This document shows, in pieces, positions 55,243 to 64,000 of a stretch of 64,000 nucleotides of DNA (its first letter is position 1; the number at the start of each line of letters is the position of its first letter). Under the pieces are notes generated by a model that ran no database searches, was not told where the DNA came from, and saw nothing but the letters and a program-made list of their open reading frames with translations. The translations under genes were made by a program, and so were the position numbers. The stretch comes from Erodium maritimum (taxonomy: Eukaryota > Streptophyta > Magnoliopsida > Geraniales > Geraniaceae), in the NCBI GenBank assembly GCA_963921825.1, contig OY997588.1:62144617-62208616 (forward strand). The letters are read 5' to 3'.

Positions 55243-57110
55243 GTGCACATGTTGGAGGCATGCAAGCCTATAAGGGCTCGTCAGAGCAAGTTCCAGACTT
55301 TGGAGACCCCCACGGGACCTAAGCTGAAGCTATCAATTGAACAACCTCCTGAATTAGAATTGAAACCATTACCTGATAATTTAAAATATGTATTTTTAAA
55401 TGATAATGGTACTTTACCTGTGATAATTTCATCTGCTTTATCTGAATTGCAGGTAGAGAAGCTGTTGAGGGTATTGAGGGAGCACAAGAGGGCTTTTGGA
55501 TGGACTATTACCGACATCCAAGGAATTAGTCCATCCATGTGCATGCACAAGATTCTGATGGAAGAAGACCACTGCCCGAGCGTGCAACATCAAAAGTGGC
55601 TTAACCCGTTGATACAGGAAGTGGTTAAGAAGGAGGTAATCAAACTCCTTGATGCATGTATTATCTATCAAATTTCAGATAGTTCTTGGGTAAGGCCTGT
55701 ACAATGTGTACCGAAGAAAGGGGGATGACTGTAGTCCAAAATGATAAAAATGAATTAATCCCTACTTGGACGGTTACAGGTTGGCGGGTTTGCATAGATT
55801 ATAGAAAACTAAATGATGCAACTCGTAAAGATCATTTCCCCTTACCATTCATTGATCAGATCTTAGAGAGGTTAGCAGGGCATGAGTTTTATTGCCTTTT
55901 AGATGGGTATAGTGGTTACAACCAAATTGCTATAGCGCCCGAGGATCAAGAAAAGACTACTTTTACTTGTCCTTATGGAACCTTCGCATATAGGCAAATG
56001 CCATTTGGGTTATGTAACGCCCCTGCCACCTTTCAGAGATGCATGCTATCTATATTTCATGATATGGTAGGTGCATATCTGGAAGTTTTCATGGATGATT
56101 TTACCATGTTTGGCTCCTCATCTGATAATTGCTTAATTAATTTATCTGCTGTGTTGACTCGATGTGAGGAGTCCAATCTTGTGCTCAACTGGGAGAAATG
56201 TCATTTCATGGTAAATGAGGGCATCGTTTTAGGCTATAAGATCTCCTCAAAGGGTATTGAGGTAGATAAGGCCAAGGTGGATGTGATTGGTATATTGCCT
56301 CCACCTAATTCAGTGAAAGCCGTTAGGAGTTTTCTTGGACATGCTAGGTTTTATCGTAGATTAATTAAGGGATTTTCTGAAATTGCTAAACCATTGAGTA
56401 ACTTGTTGGTTAAGGATATTCCTTTTGTTTTTGATGATGCATGTTTGAACTCTTTTAATGTGATTAAGGAGAAACTGGTAAGTGAACCAGTGATGGTCAG
56501 TCCCGATTGGTCTCTACCTTTCGAGCTGATGTGTGATGCTAGTGACCTAGCAGTTAGGGCTGTCCTAGGACAGAGGAAGGATAAGGTATTTCACACTATT
56601 TACCATGCTAGTAGGGTGCTTGATGAAGCTCAGGTAAATTATGCTAACACAGAAAAAGAACTATTAGCAGTAGTATTTGCTTGTGATAAATTTCACTCAT
56701 ACCTAGTGTTATCGAAAGTAATTGTTTATACTGACCACTCAACATTGAAATATTTGCTGAGTAAAAAGGACGCCAAACCCAGATTACTAAGATGGATCTT
56801 GCTGTTACATGAGTTTGACATGGAGATTAAGGACAAGAAGGGGGTGGAGAATGTGGTTGCTGACCATCTCTCACGGAGAGAGAATCCGTATGAGAACACA
56901 CAGGTGCCTTTCAGGGAGGAATTCCCTGATGAACACTTGTTTCAGGTAGAGAACCAGAAGGCACCATGGTTTGCACATATTGAAAATTACTTGGCCTCTA
57001 GGGAGATGCCTGACGGTCTCAACTCACATCAGAAAAAGAAATTTTGCATGATATTAAGAGTTATTTTTGAGATGATCCTCTTTTGTTTAAGATATGTGCA
57101 GATCAGATGA
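55243..57110 (+). pseudogene. Athila reverse transcriptase and RNase H
   Basis: 55243-55728 holds the protease-RT linker (ELELKPLPDNLKYVFLND) and the RT start ending [13 protein letters not shown] one-base loss in a G-run at about 55723 shifts to the frame 55728-57110, with [60 protein letters not shown], the catalytic [10 protein letters not shown], then RNase H with [39 protein letters not shown] and [20 protein letters not shown], ending [11 protein letters not shown]. Catalytic residues look intact but the frame shift and a truncated end prevent a full-length product. Confidence 0.92.
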
Positions 57111-57136
57111 TCAGAAGGTGTATCCCAGACTAGGAC

Positions 57137-58238
57137 ATGCAGAGCATTCTCTACCATTGTCATGTATGTGAAGTTGGAGGGCATTTCGGCGGCACAAGGA
57201 CAACGAGCAAGGTGTTGGAATCCGGTTTCTACTGGCCTACTCTTTTTCATGATGCACATTTTTATGCTAAAAAATGTGATAGGTGCCAGCGAACAGGTAA
57301 TATTTATAAAAAACACGAAATGCCTATGAACATCACCATTGAGGTGGAGGTGTTTGATCTGTGGGGGATTGATTTTATGGGACCCTTTCCAAAGTCCCAT
57401 AATAGTGAGTATATTCTAGTAGCTGTGGACTATGTGTCTAAGTGGGCAGAGGCAGTGGCCTTGCCCACTAACGACCATAAACCGGTATGTTCATTTTTAA
57501 AGAAACATATTTTTTTCCCGGTTTGGTACTCCTAGGGCGATCATTAGTGATGGTGGCAAACATTTTTGCAACAAACACTTTTGGAAGCTGCTAGGTAGTT
57601 ATGGTGTCCACCATAGACTCGCTACACCTTATCACCCCCAAACCAGTGGTCAAGTAGAAGTGACCAATAGAGAGTTGAAGAGCATCTTGGAAAAGACAGT
57701 TGATTCATCTAGGAAAGACTGACCTACCAAACTTGATAATGCTCTTTGGGCCTATAGAACTGCATTTAAAACACCTATTGGTTGTTCGCCTTATAGACTG
57801 GTTTTTGGTAAATCATGTCACCTGTCGGTGGAACTAGAGTATAAAGCCTATTGGGCTATTAAGTTTCTTAACTTGGATGCCCGAGTTTGTGGTGAGAACA
57901 GGTTGTTGCAGTTGAATGCGCTGGATGAGTTTCGACATCAAGCATACCACAGTTGAATGCGCTGGTGTCTTGACAGACGCATTGAGATGAGGGTCTTCAA
58001 AGAAGGAGATAAAGTCTTGCTGTACAACTCGAGATTGAAGCTCTACCCGGGCAAGCTGGTGTCAAAGTGGAGCGGTCCATATACAGTGACTCGAGTCCTT
58101 TCAAAACGAGCAGTTGAGATCACCAATGGCGATCAGGACCCGTTCTTGGTGAATGGACATAGAGTCAAACATTACCATGGAGGATTGATAGGAGTAGAGG
58201 AAGTGTTCCTCTTGGATCAGCCGGGACCCGATATCTAG
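57137..58238 (+). pseudogene. Athila integrase
   Basis: 57137-57535 carries the zinc-binding region ([26 protein letters not shown]) and the first catalytic aspartate ([15 protein letters not shown]). After a frameshift near 57530, [18 protein letters not shown] and [20 protein letters not shown] supply the second Asp and the Glu, with a TGA at 57721 inside the core. 57957-58238 gives the C-terminal domain (FKEGDKVLLYNSRLKLYPGK, WSGPYTVTRV, VNGHRVKHYHGG). A 14-base segment CAGTTGAATGCGCTGG occurs twice at 57909 and 57951, a local duplication at the break between core and C-terminus. Confidence 0.9.
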
Positions 58239-58439
58239 GGTCCCACAAGTCGAGCCAACGACTTAAGACAAAGGCGTTCTTGGGAGGCAACCCAAGCTTG
58301 TATATAGTCATTTAAGTTTAATTATTATACATTGGACATGTACAAACTTTAATATGGGGTTTTGTTTCCTGAAAAATGGAGGGCGGTGACTAAAAAATGG
58401 GCGAAAAGGCAAGGGAAAAAAATGGGCAAAAGGGCAAGG

Positions 58440-58620
58440 AAAAAAATGCACCAATTTCATGCACGGGGTGCATGAAACCGGTGCACCCAGATCAGAGAGA
58501 AATTTTTTTTGCGCCAATTTCATGCACGGGGTGCATGAAACCGGTGCACCAAGATCAGAGAGCAATTTTTTTGCACCAGTTTCATGCACGCCGTGCAAGA
58601 AATTGGTGCAAGTAAGCTGA
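58440..58620. repeat. About 64-bp tandem repeat with GCAC..GTGC palindromes
   Basis: Three copies starting near 58446, 58512 and 58573, each CACCAATTTCATGCACGGGG then TGCATGAAACCGGTGCACC and AGATCAGAGAG. The third copy has GCACGCCGTGCA in place of GCACGGGGTGCA. Confidence 0.85.
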
Positions 58621-58974
58621 AGTGTATTCGAATCTGGTGGGACCCACATGACCCCCTTTTTCAACCCAAACCCTAAATTCATCTTCCTCTCTCCTAATTT
58701 ATCATCCTCCTTCGTGCCTCCATCTCCATCTTCATTCTCATCCAACTCGCTCAAGCTTCTCCATCTCCACAAATCAAATTTCATCTTCTCCATCTATCCA
58801 CAAATCGAACTTCACCCTCCACCCATCACACCAAACCCGAAACCCATAGCCATCCACACCACCAAAAAAAATGGGGATTTAGCTAGAAAAAGTTTGGGTA
58901 GAGCGTGTATCAAGGAACTAAGGGAGCTTGAGAAAGAAACCTGGTCGGAAAAAGGAGGGTTGCAGACGCACCGC

Positions 58975-59105
58975 GCAGACGCACGTCGTGCAGTCCAGAC
59001 GTGCGCCACGCACCTGTGCAGACGCACGCTGTGCAGAGTGTTACGCACGTCGTGCAAGGTTAAAGGTGCACGCCGTGCAGATTCTGACGCACGCCGTGCA
59101 AAGGT
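58975..59105. repeat. GCACGyCGTGCA palindrome cluster
   Basis: Seven or so GACGCAC(G)yCGTGCA-like units within 130 bp, just before the ATG of the ATHILA ORF. The same dodecamer occurs at 58589 and in the LTR at 63370-63530. Confidence 0.85.
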
Positions 59106-59148
59106 ATACTTGTGTTGTTTTTGGGCAGTTTTTGGTGTGCAGGTCGAA

Positions 59149-60390
59149 ATGTGTACTCGGGGAAGTGGTGGGCGCAAGACGGTTGGAAGCGGAGGACGTG
59201 CTTCATCATTCAGAGCAGGGCGTGGGCGTGGTTCTCGAGAGGAACCCACCAATAAGCGACAAAGAGAAGAGGAGCACCCGAGCCCCCTTGTAGAAGAATT
59301 GCCCGACTATGACTCTAGTGACGAAGAACCAGAGAACATAGAGGCAGGTACTCCTAATCGAGCATGTATTTTCTTTTCTAATGATAGGAGGAAGAACATG
59401 GACCGAATCAGACTTAGATCCGTGTTGACAAATAGGTTCTTAGACCACGAGATTTTAAAGGAGTTTGGTATGGAAGCTTCATTTACCCGGCGGCTTAAGA
59501 ACGTTGGGTGGCCCAAGTTGCTTACTTGGAGAGTCCCGTCTTATGAGAGACTCACTCGAGAATTCCTCGCTTCATTTTCACTATCCTATAAGGATAGTGA
59601 GATGGTTGTGAATTTTCGAGTATGTGGGAGAGAATTTACAGTAACTCCACTAGAGTTTGGTGGACTTGTGGGTTTTGCACCTACATACAAGGCGCATACC
59701 CCCTGCGAAACTAATGACTTTATGTGGGAAGCCATTTGTGGTGATAATAAGGGTTACTCCCGATCTCTAAAAGCATCCCGTCTCAAAGATCCATAGCTCT
59801 TCTATTTTCATAGGCTCCTTGCCTATGCACTCTTTGGGAGGGATGAAAGCCAAGGGACGGTAATGGTGAGAGAAATATGTATAGTACACGATTTTTCAAG
59901 AGAGGAAAGGGCCCCACTTGAGCTTTTCTTGTTGAAGTATTTAGAAGAACAAACTAAGAAGAGTCATCCTATCCCTATCGTGTGTGGGGTGGTAGTGACT
60001 CAGGTGGCCATGTCTTTAGGCATGTGGGATCCTGAGCTGGTTCAGGAGGAACCTATTCCTGGATCGGGGACGCTATTGGTGGACAAGAAAGTCCTCCCAA
60101 GGTTTAAAACCGCGCTACCGGCCCCTGAGATGCCTGAGGCAGGCAACCTTGAGGCCGGTGAGGGCACTTCCCAGCAGGAGAGGGGTGAGGGTAGTTCCCA
60201 GCAGGTGCCATTTAGGTACCCGGAGTTACAGGCCGGTATAGAGGCCAATAGTCTTGCCATTGCAGCCAATCGTCAGATCCTTGATGATTGGCGCAATGAG
60301 TACACCCGGGACCAGTTATGGCTGAAAAGCCAGATGTCCACCCTATTCGGGCACTTGGGCATTTCCAGGCCCGATGATCCACCTCAGTAG
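59149..60390 (+). pseudogene. ATHILA ORF (post-pol ORF, envelope-like position), one internal stop
   Basis: ATG at 59149 starts MCTRGSGGRKTVGSGGRASS, an R/G-rich stretch, then KRQREEEHPSPLVEELPDYD. From about residue 80: ACIFFSNDRRKNMDRIRLRS, WPKLLTWRVPSYERLTREFL, FRVCGREFTVTPLEFGGLVG, the pattern of the Pfam ATHILA ORF-1 family. A single TAG at 59794-59796 interrupts the same frame, which goes on to 60390 with LEEQTKKSHPIPIVCGVVVT and a Glu/Gly/Gln-rich tail. The ORF lies after pol, where Athila elements encode their additional protein; its function is not established. An earlier in-frame start at 58648 is unlikely because it runs through repeats. Confidence 0.85.
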
Positions 60391-62307
60391 GCCTCTGTGG
60401 CCTAACCCCAGTTAGAGTTTGTACATAGTAGTGGGTCGATTATGCTTGTCTTATCTTTTTGCATGCGGTGGGTATTATTGAGATTATTGTCAAAACCCGC
60501 ATGTCACAGTTATCATGTTGAGAAGCATAATCATTTATTGTGTTTGTTCAAGTTTATGTTTTAGTTGTTTGTGTTTGTGCATGAGCTCTGCCGTTGGCTT
60601 GATCGGGAGAGGAGTTCTCCATCCATCTATGTACCACAGGATCCCCACGTCAGTGGCATACCACACAGCGGTTCTTCGAGTGACAGTCTTCTTACCCTCT
60701 TGCTTATTATTGTTTTTTCTCACTGTTTTACTCCTATATGTCATCTGGTGGGTGCCGAGCACCCGAATTGTTGTGATGATAGTATAAACATATAGGATTG
60801 TATGATGGTTGAATCTATGCTAACTGACAAGTGTGGGGGTGACATGTTCTGAATATTTGTTGTGGGATGCATGTGGTCAATTGTGTTAGAGTCGCACTGG
60901 GGACAATGCTGTGTTTTAAAGTGTGGGGTGGGGTGCTTGCATTTCATTTACACTTTTGGTCTGCATTGAAAAAAAAATAAAAAAAAATCAAAAAAGTATT
61001 TTCTGGTGATATGATTGAGTAAGAGAGTGCAGGATCTTAGGACTTCGATGATTGAACTGTTACACATGCCAGTTTCCTACACTGTTCAAATAATACATAG
61101 ATTAGCATGAATCAATTAAGTAGAGTAAACACATGCATTAAGATCGCTCTTTTGCTTGCACTTTGAGTGTTTACTTGATTAGTCGTTGCTTCCTTTGATT
61201 CCTATACATTGTAAGCTGAGTCTAGAACTACTTGTGTATCCCATTCGAGGCGAAATAGAGTGAGGAACATGGTTAAATTGGTAAAATGATTTTAGGCCAT
61301 CCTTGGAACGTTTGAGCCAAATCTCTAACCTGACATTATTTTCTTAGTCACCCATTTTGAGCCTGTGGCCTTTCGTTTCTAACCATTACATTACAAACCT
61401 ATGTGCCCATCATTTCTTGTATATCCTCAAGTTATTTTTGAACCCATGTTTCGTGTCTTATGTGCTTCATGAGAGGGGGTATTGGGAATTTATTTGTGAG
61501 TTGAGTGATTACAAGGAAAAGGAAGTCTTGATGATAATGTGCCATTTGGTTTGTGAAAAAAATAAAATAAAAATAAGATAGAGACCTCTCTTGTACCCGA
61601 GGAATTCAATGGGTAAGAAAAAGAAAACAAAATCGAGAGAGGAGAAACGAAAAGGTGAGATGAAAGGGGCAAAAGAAAGAAAGAAAAAATATTAGCCCAA
61701 CAAGTAGACTCAAAAAGAGTGTCTAAGAAATGGTTTGGTAGAGACTTGAGGTGAAAGTAAGAGGGATGTGTGAAAACTGGTTAGGGGTGAGATGAAGCAT
61801 GTTTGACACGTTTTATTTTATGAGCTTCGTGTTTTAAATCTTTTCCATGCCCGTTGCCTAGCCATACATTACAAGCCGAATATAAGTCCTTTTTTATTCT
61901 TGATTTCCATGATTCCTCACGATTAGTGGAGATGGGATTAACTAGTAGCATATGAATCTCTCAGATCTGTGTAGTAGGGAAAAGAGGAAGCACACAAGTA
62001 AAGTGAACGAGGAGGTGCTCGTTAGGGGAGTCGGTCTTTAATGTGAGTAGCAGCTTGCTTATTTGCATTCATCGGTTTATGTGTTTTCTTGAACTTTGCT
62101 CGATCTTGGGGTGTGTAATTCTGAGAAAGCTCTTATGACCAACAAGCACACTTTAACTCAGTCATCACCAAATTTTCGTAACCTTTTTGCATGCTGCATC
62201 TATATTTTACCATGCTTGAATAAAGGAGGCCCGGACTCCTCCTATCGGGGTGAACCTCGGGGTTTAACCGGGACATATCTTACTGCTTTGTTAGTTTAAT
62301 TTTTGTC
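60391..62307 (+). other. Athila 3' noncoding region
   Basis: No protein seen. AAGTGTGGGGGTGAC (60829) and AAGTGTGGGGTGGGG (60919) resemble Athila polypurine motifs. The region also has an A-rich tract at 60970 and twice a CATTACA-CAA/CATACATTACAAGCC phrase (61384, 61864) typical of these elements' downstream regions. Confidence 0.6.
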
Positions 62308-62325
62308 TCCCCGACAACGGCGCCA
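62308..62325 (-). other. Primer binding site, tRNA-Asp type
   Basis: Minus-strand TGGCGCCGTTGTCGGGGA, one mismatch to the Athila/Calypso PBS TGGCGCCGTTGCCGGGGA complementary to the tRNA-Asp 3' end. It is six bases from the end of the LTR at 62332. Confidence 0.88.
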
Positions 62326-62331
62326 TTAACT

Positions 62332-63723
62332 TGACACTCTGATAATTAACTCTCAAAATGGCACGACAAGCGTACCGGTCGTCAAGTAGTTGTCGGGTTT
62401 TAAGTCCAAGATATCGTACCCAAGGGAGCAATTAAGCAAGCATTTTAGTTAATTAATTCGATGGTCAAGCTATTCCTATAATGATGATTGGATTTGTTTT
62501 GTAAAATGTAATTTCATATAAATACTGAGAATATAAATGATCCGCAAACAGAGCACAAAACCACAGATGGATTGTAAATCAGAGATAAAAGACGATCTAG
62601 GACATTAGCGGGGGTCAAATGAGATGAACAACTTAACGATATCTGGCATACATTTATAACTAATACTATTTTTAAGGGCAACGGGAATTCTCTTTAAGTA
62701 GTCCTAACCATCTCTCGATCGTATTAGGACCCTAATATACTCGATCCACCTAATTATCTCTAATCTAGGTGTATAGCGGTACAAAGCATTATAATCTATG
62801 AATTCCTCTAACTTTCGAATTTTAGACCTAAAGCTATTGCACTCGTATCACTCTAGCCATATTCTAGCCTAGATTGAAACCCGAGCTATCCAATTCCTTT
62901 TTCCTCTTTTTAACCTCATTTCTCAATTGTTGGTTAACAAGATTTAATCATACACGTACGTGATCAAGGCAATGTAGCATTACGAACGGAAATGAATAAA
63001 CACTTTTCTACTATTAGTTTATAAGTATATGACCTAAATATGCTCAATCAATTCATCACATCGTTCCCCCTAGCTCTAGATCGATATAAACATAGTTCAT
63101 AGCAAAGGAATAAGAACGCAAGAGAAGGATTGAAATAATCATAATCATATTAACTGAAAATAGCAATACAAATATTCAGAAACAATCCAAACTACAAAAA
63201 CCTCAATGTGATTCTCGTAGTTCTCCTTTGATCTTCTCCAAGTTCTCTTCAAAAGTGACTTTTTGTCTCCAATTTCGTGATACCCTTCAATATGACCTAA
63301 ATTCCCTTTTATATGACGGGTTAACTCTGATAAAAAATAGGATACGCAGCTGGAAATCGTGTTTTTGACGCTTGCACGATCGTTTGCACGCCGTGCAAGT
63401 TTCTGGTGCAGTTAAGTTGCACGGTTTCTTGCACGCTGTGCAACAAAATGGTGCATATTCTTGACTTCTCTGTCCAGAGTGCACCAGTTTGTTGCACGGC
63501 GTGCAACAAACTGGTGCATATTGCTGACACTTCTGTCCAACTTCCAAATTCGCCCCGTTTCACTCCCAAATTGCCCCTTTTTGCTCCGAAAACTTGATGA
63601 ACCCTGAAACAAGACCAAATACACAATATGAGAGTAAAATGCATCATTTCATATTAACTCGGGACTAAAAAGAACATAAATGTGGGCTAATGACATCTAA
63701 AATAGATGTATTTTATGTCCACA
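62332..63723 (-). repeat. Athila-type 5' LTR, minus strand, 1392 bp
   Basis: On the minus strand starts TGTGGACATAAAATACATC at 63723 and ends AGAGTGTCA at 62332, followed by the PBS. The interior contains ATGTCATTAGCCCACATTTA and GGTCTTGTTTCAGG, then the GCACGGCGTGCA palindromes. TG..CA ends plus PBS support a 5' LTR, yet the sequence that follows is the 3' part of a plus-strand Athila. Confidence 0.8.
63370..63530. repeat. GCACGCCGTGCA repeats inside the Athila LTR
   Basis: Four palindromic cores (TTGCACGCCGTGCAAG, TTGCACGCTGTGCAAC, TTGCACGGCGTGCAAC and a TGCACGATCGTTTGCAC form), partly nested in larger palindromes such as CACCAGTTTGTTGCAC and its inverse. Confidence 0.85.
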
Positions 63724-64000
63724 TTAGGTGGGAATCAAATTTTTACCAATTTCCCATATAGTCACATGTGATTGTCATAGTTAGGGGAATATATTCCCTT
63801 GAGAGTCACAAAAAGGGGATGGAGACCAAACTTTTTGTCTGCCACCCCTGTATCAAACCAAGTCCAAAAAACTGACCAGCCATAGCTTTATGTCCATTAA
63901 AGACTACAACCCCCCAAAGGCAAAACTTAAGCTATTCCTACAACCACCAAAAGATACAACACAACTGGTATTCTTTGAAGTTTTCACTATCTTGACCTAT
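63724..64000 (-). other. Second partial copy of the sequence around the orphan ORF
   Basis: Shares GTCCAAAAAACTGACCAGCC (63865) with ATAGCTTT following, and GTGGGAATCAAATTT (63730), with 53329-53406, but with different spacing and with other sequence upstream. Reads MAGQFFG on the minus strand from 63884. It continues beyond the window end. Confidence 0.55.

Larger units (their letters stand above)
53405..62300 (+). mobile_element. Athila-type Ty3/gypsy element, internal region, 5'-truncated
   Basis: Plus-strand order gag-PR, RT-RNase H, integrase, leader with palindromes, ATHILA ORF, and a long 3' noncoding region with AAGTGTGGGGGTGAC at 60829. This order and the extra ORF after pol mark the Athila lineage of plant gypsy elements. 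No 5' LTR, PBS or N-terminal gag is present; the element starts abruptly at about 53402. The LTR at the right end points the opposite way. All ORFs carry breaks. Confidence 0.88.

Noticed and set aside
58308-58793. 161-residue minus-strand ORF with CTPCMKL repeats
   Set aside because: Reads through the palindromic 64-bp repeats antisense to the element; no independent support.
63287-63647. Cys-rich small proteins (CTPCNKL, CTACKK repeats)
   Set aside because: Translation of the TTGCACGCCGTGCAA palindromes in the LTR, open on both strands because the repeat is self-complementary.

Overview
This is plant nuclear DNA, probably from a eudicot. It holds nested Ty1/copia and Ty3/gypsy LTR retrotransposons, L1-type LINEs, TRIM/MITE/Mutator-like elements, and only two recognisable host genes: a two-exon C1 (DC1) zinc-finger gene and a wrecked GRF zinc-finger gene. 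There are no operons, no CRISPR array, no RNA gene that I can see, and nothing bacterial. Species cannot be named from the sequence. Many listed protein starts are uncertain because nearly all coding sequence is degenerate.

Layout. 1-2017: an LTR of a Tekay-like gypsy family (plus strand) with two tandem-repeat blocks. It cuts a small minus-strand ORF that has a TATA box. 2476-3546: old copia gag debris. 3547-11418: minus-strand copia element 1 (LTR A, pol/gag remnants, tRNA-iMet PBS, truncated LTR B). 11419-12091 and 21300-22559: a second, related copia piece (PBS plus LTR C) split by a gypsy block at 12092-21294. That block has TG..CA ends and a 5-bp target-site duplication and contains degenerate minus-strand Tekay-type pol. 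22560-24640: hAT-like, foldback-like and unresolved poly(A)-ended debris. 24836-26247: the DC1 gene. 26597-27575: a TRIM-like miniature LTR element about 350 bp upstream of it. 27576-33637: copia LTR fragments, a repeat called R1 here, and a foldback element. 33638-43049: LINE-A on the minus strand (RRM-type ORF1, APE endonuclease, RT), interrupted by R1 copy 2 and by copia element 2, an internally deleted sister of element 1. 43655-44250: a plus-strand LINE ORF1 (DUF4283) fragment. 44614-47700: 5'-truncated LINE-B.

49590-52545: a GRF zinc-finger/coiled-coil/membrane-anchor gene with a 495-bp MITE in its presumed intron and a 1984-bp Mutator-like element in its second exon, the latter with a perfect 9-bp target-site duplication. 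The MULE carries a GC-rich insert that may be a captured gene fragment. 52786-53400: an orphan acidic, proline-rich ORF. 53405-62300: the internal region of a plus-strand Athila-type gypsy element (gag-PR, RT-RH, IN, ATHILA ORF). It is followed by an Athila-type LTR with a tRNA-Asp PBS that points the opposite way (62308-63723).

How it fits together. The window records successive insertions: copia into older copia, gypsy into copia LTR, copia near a LINE, and MITE plus MULE into a host gene. The coding regions of the elements are broken, yet the copia LTR copies look nearly identical by eye, so that family spread recently, probably with enzymes supplied in trans. The strongest candidates for new biology are the MULE-disrupted GRF gene with its cargo, the TRIM near the DC1 gene, regularly spaced CACGTG and GCACGCCGTGCA palindrome arrays inside LTRs and leader regions of different families, and the inverted Athila internal/LTR arrangement.
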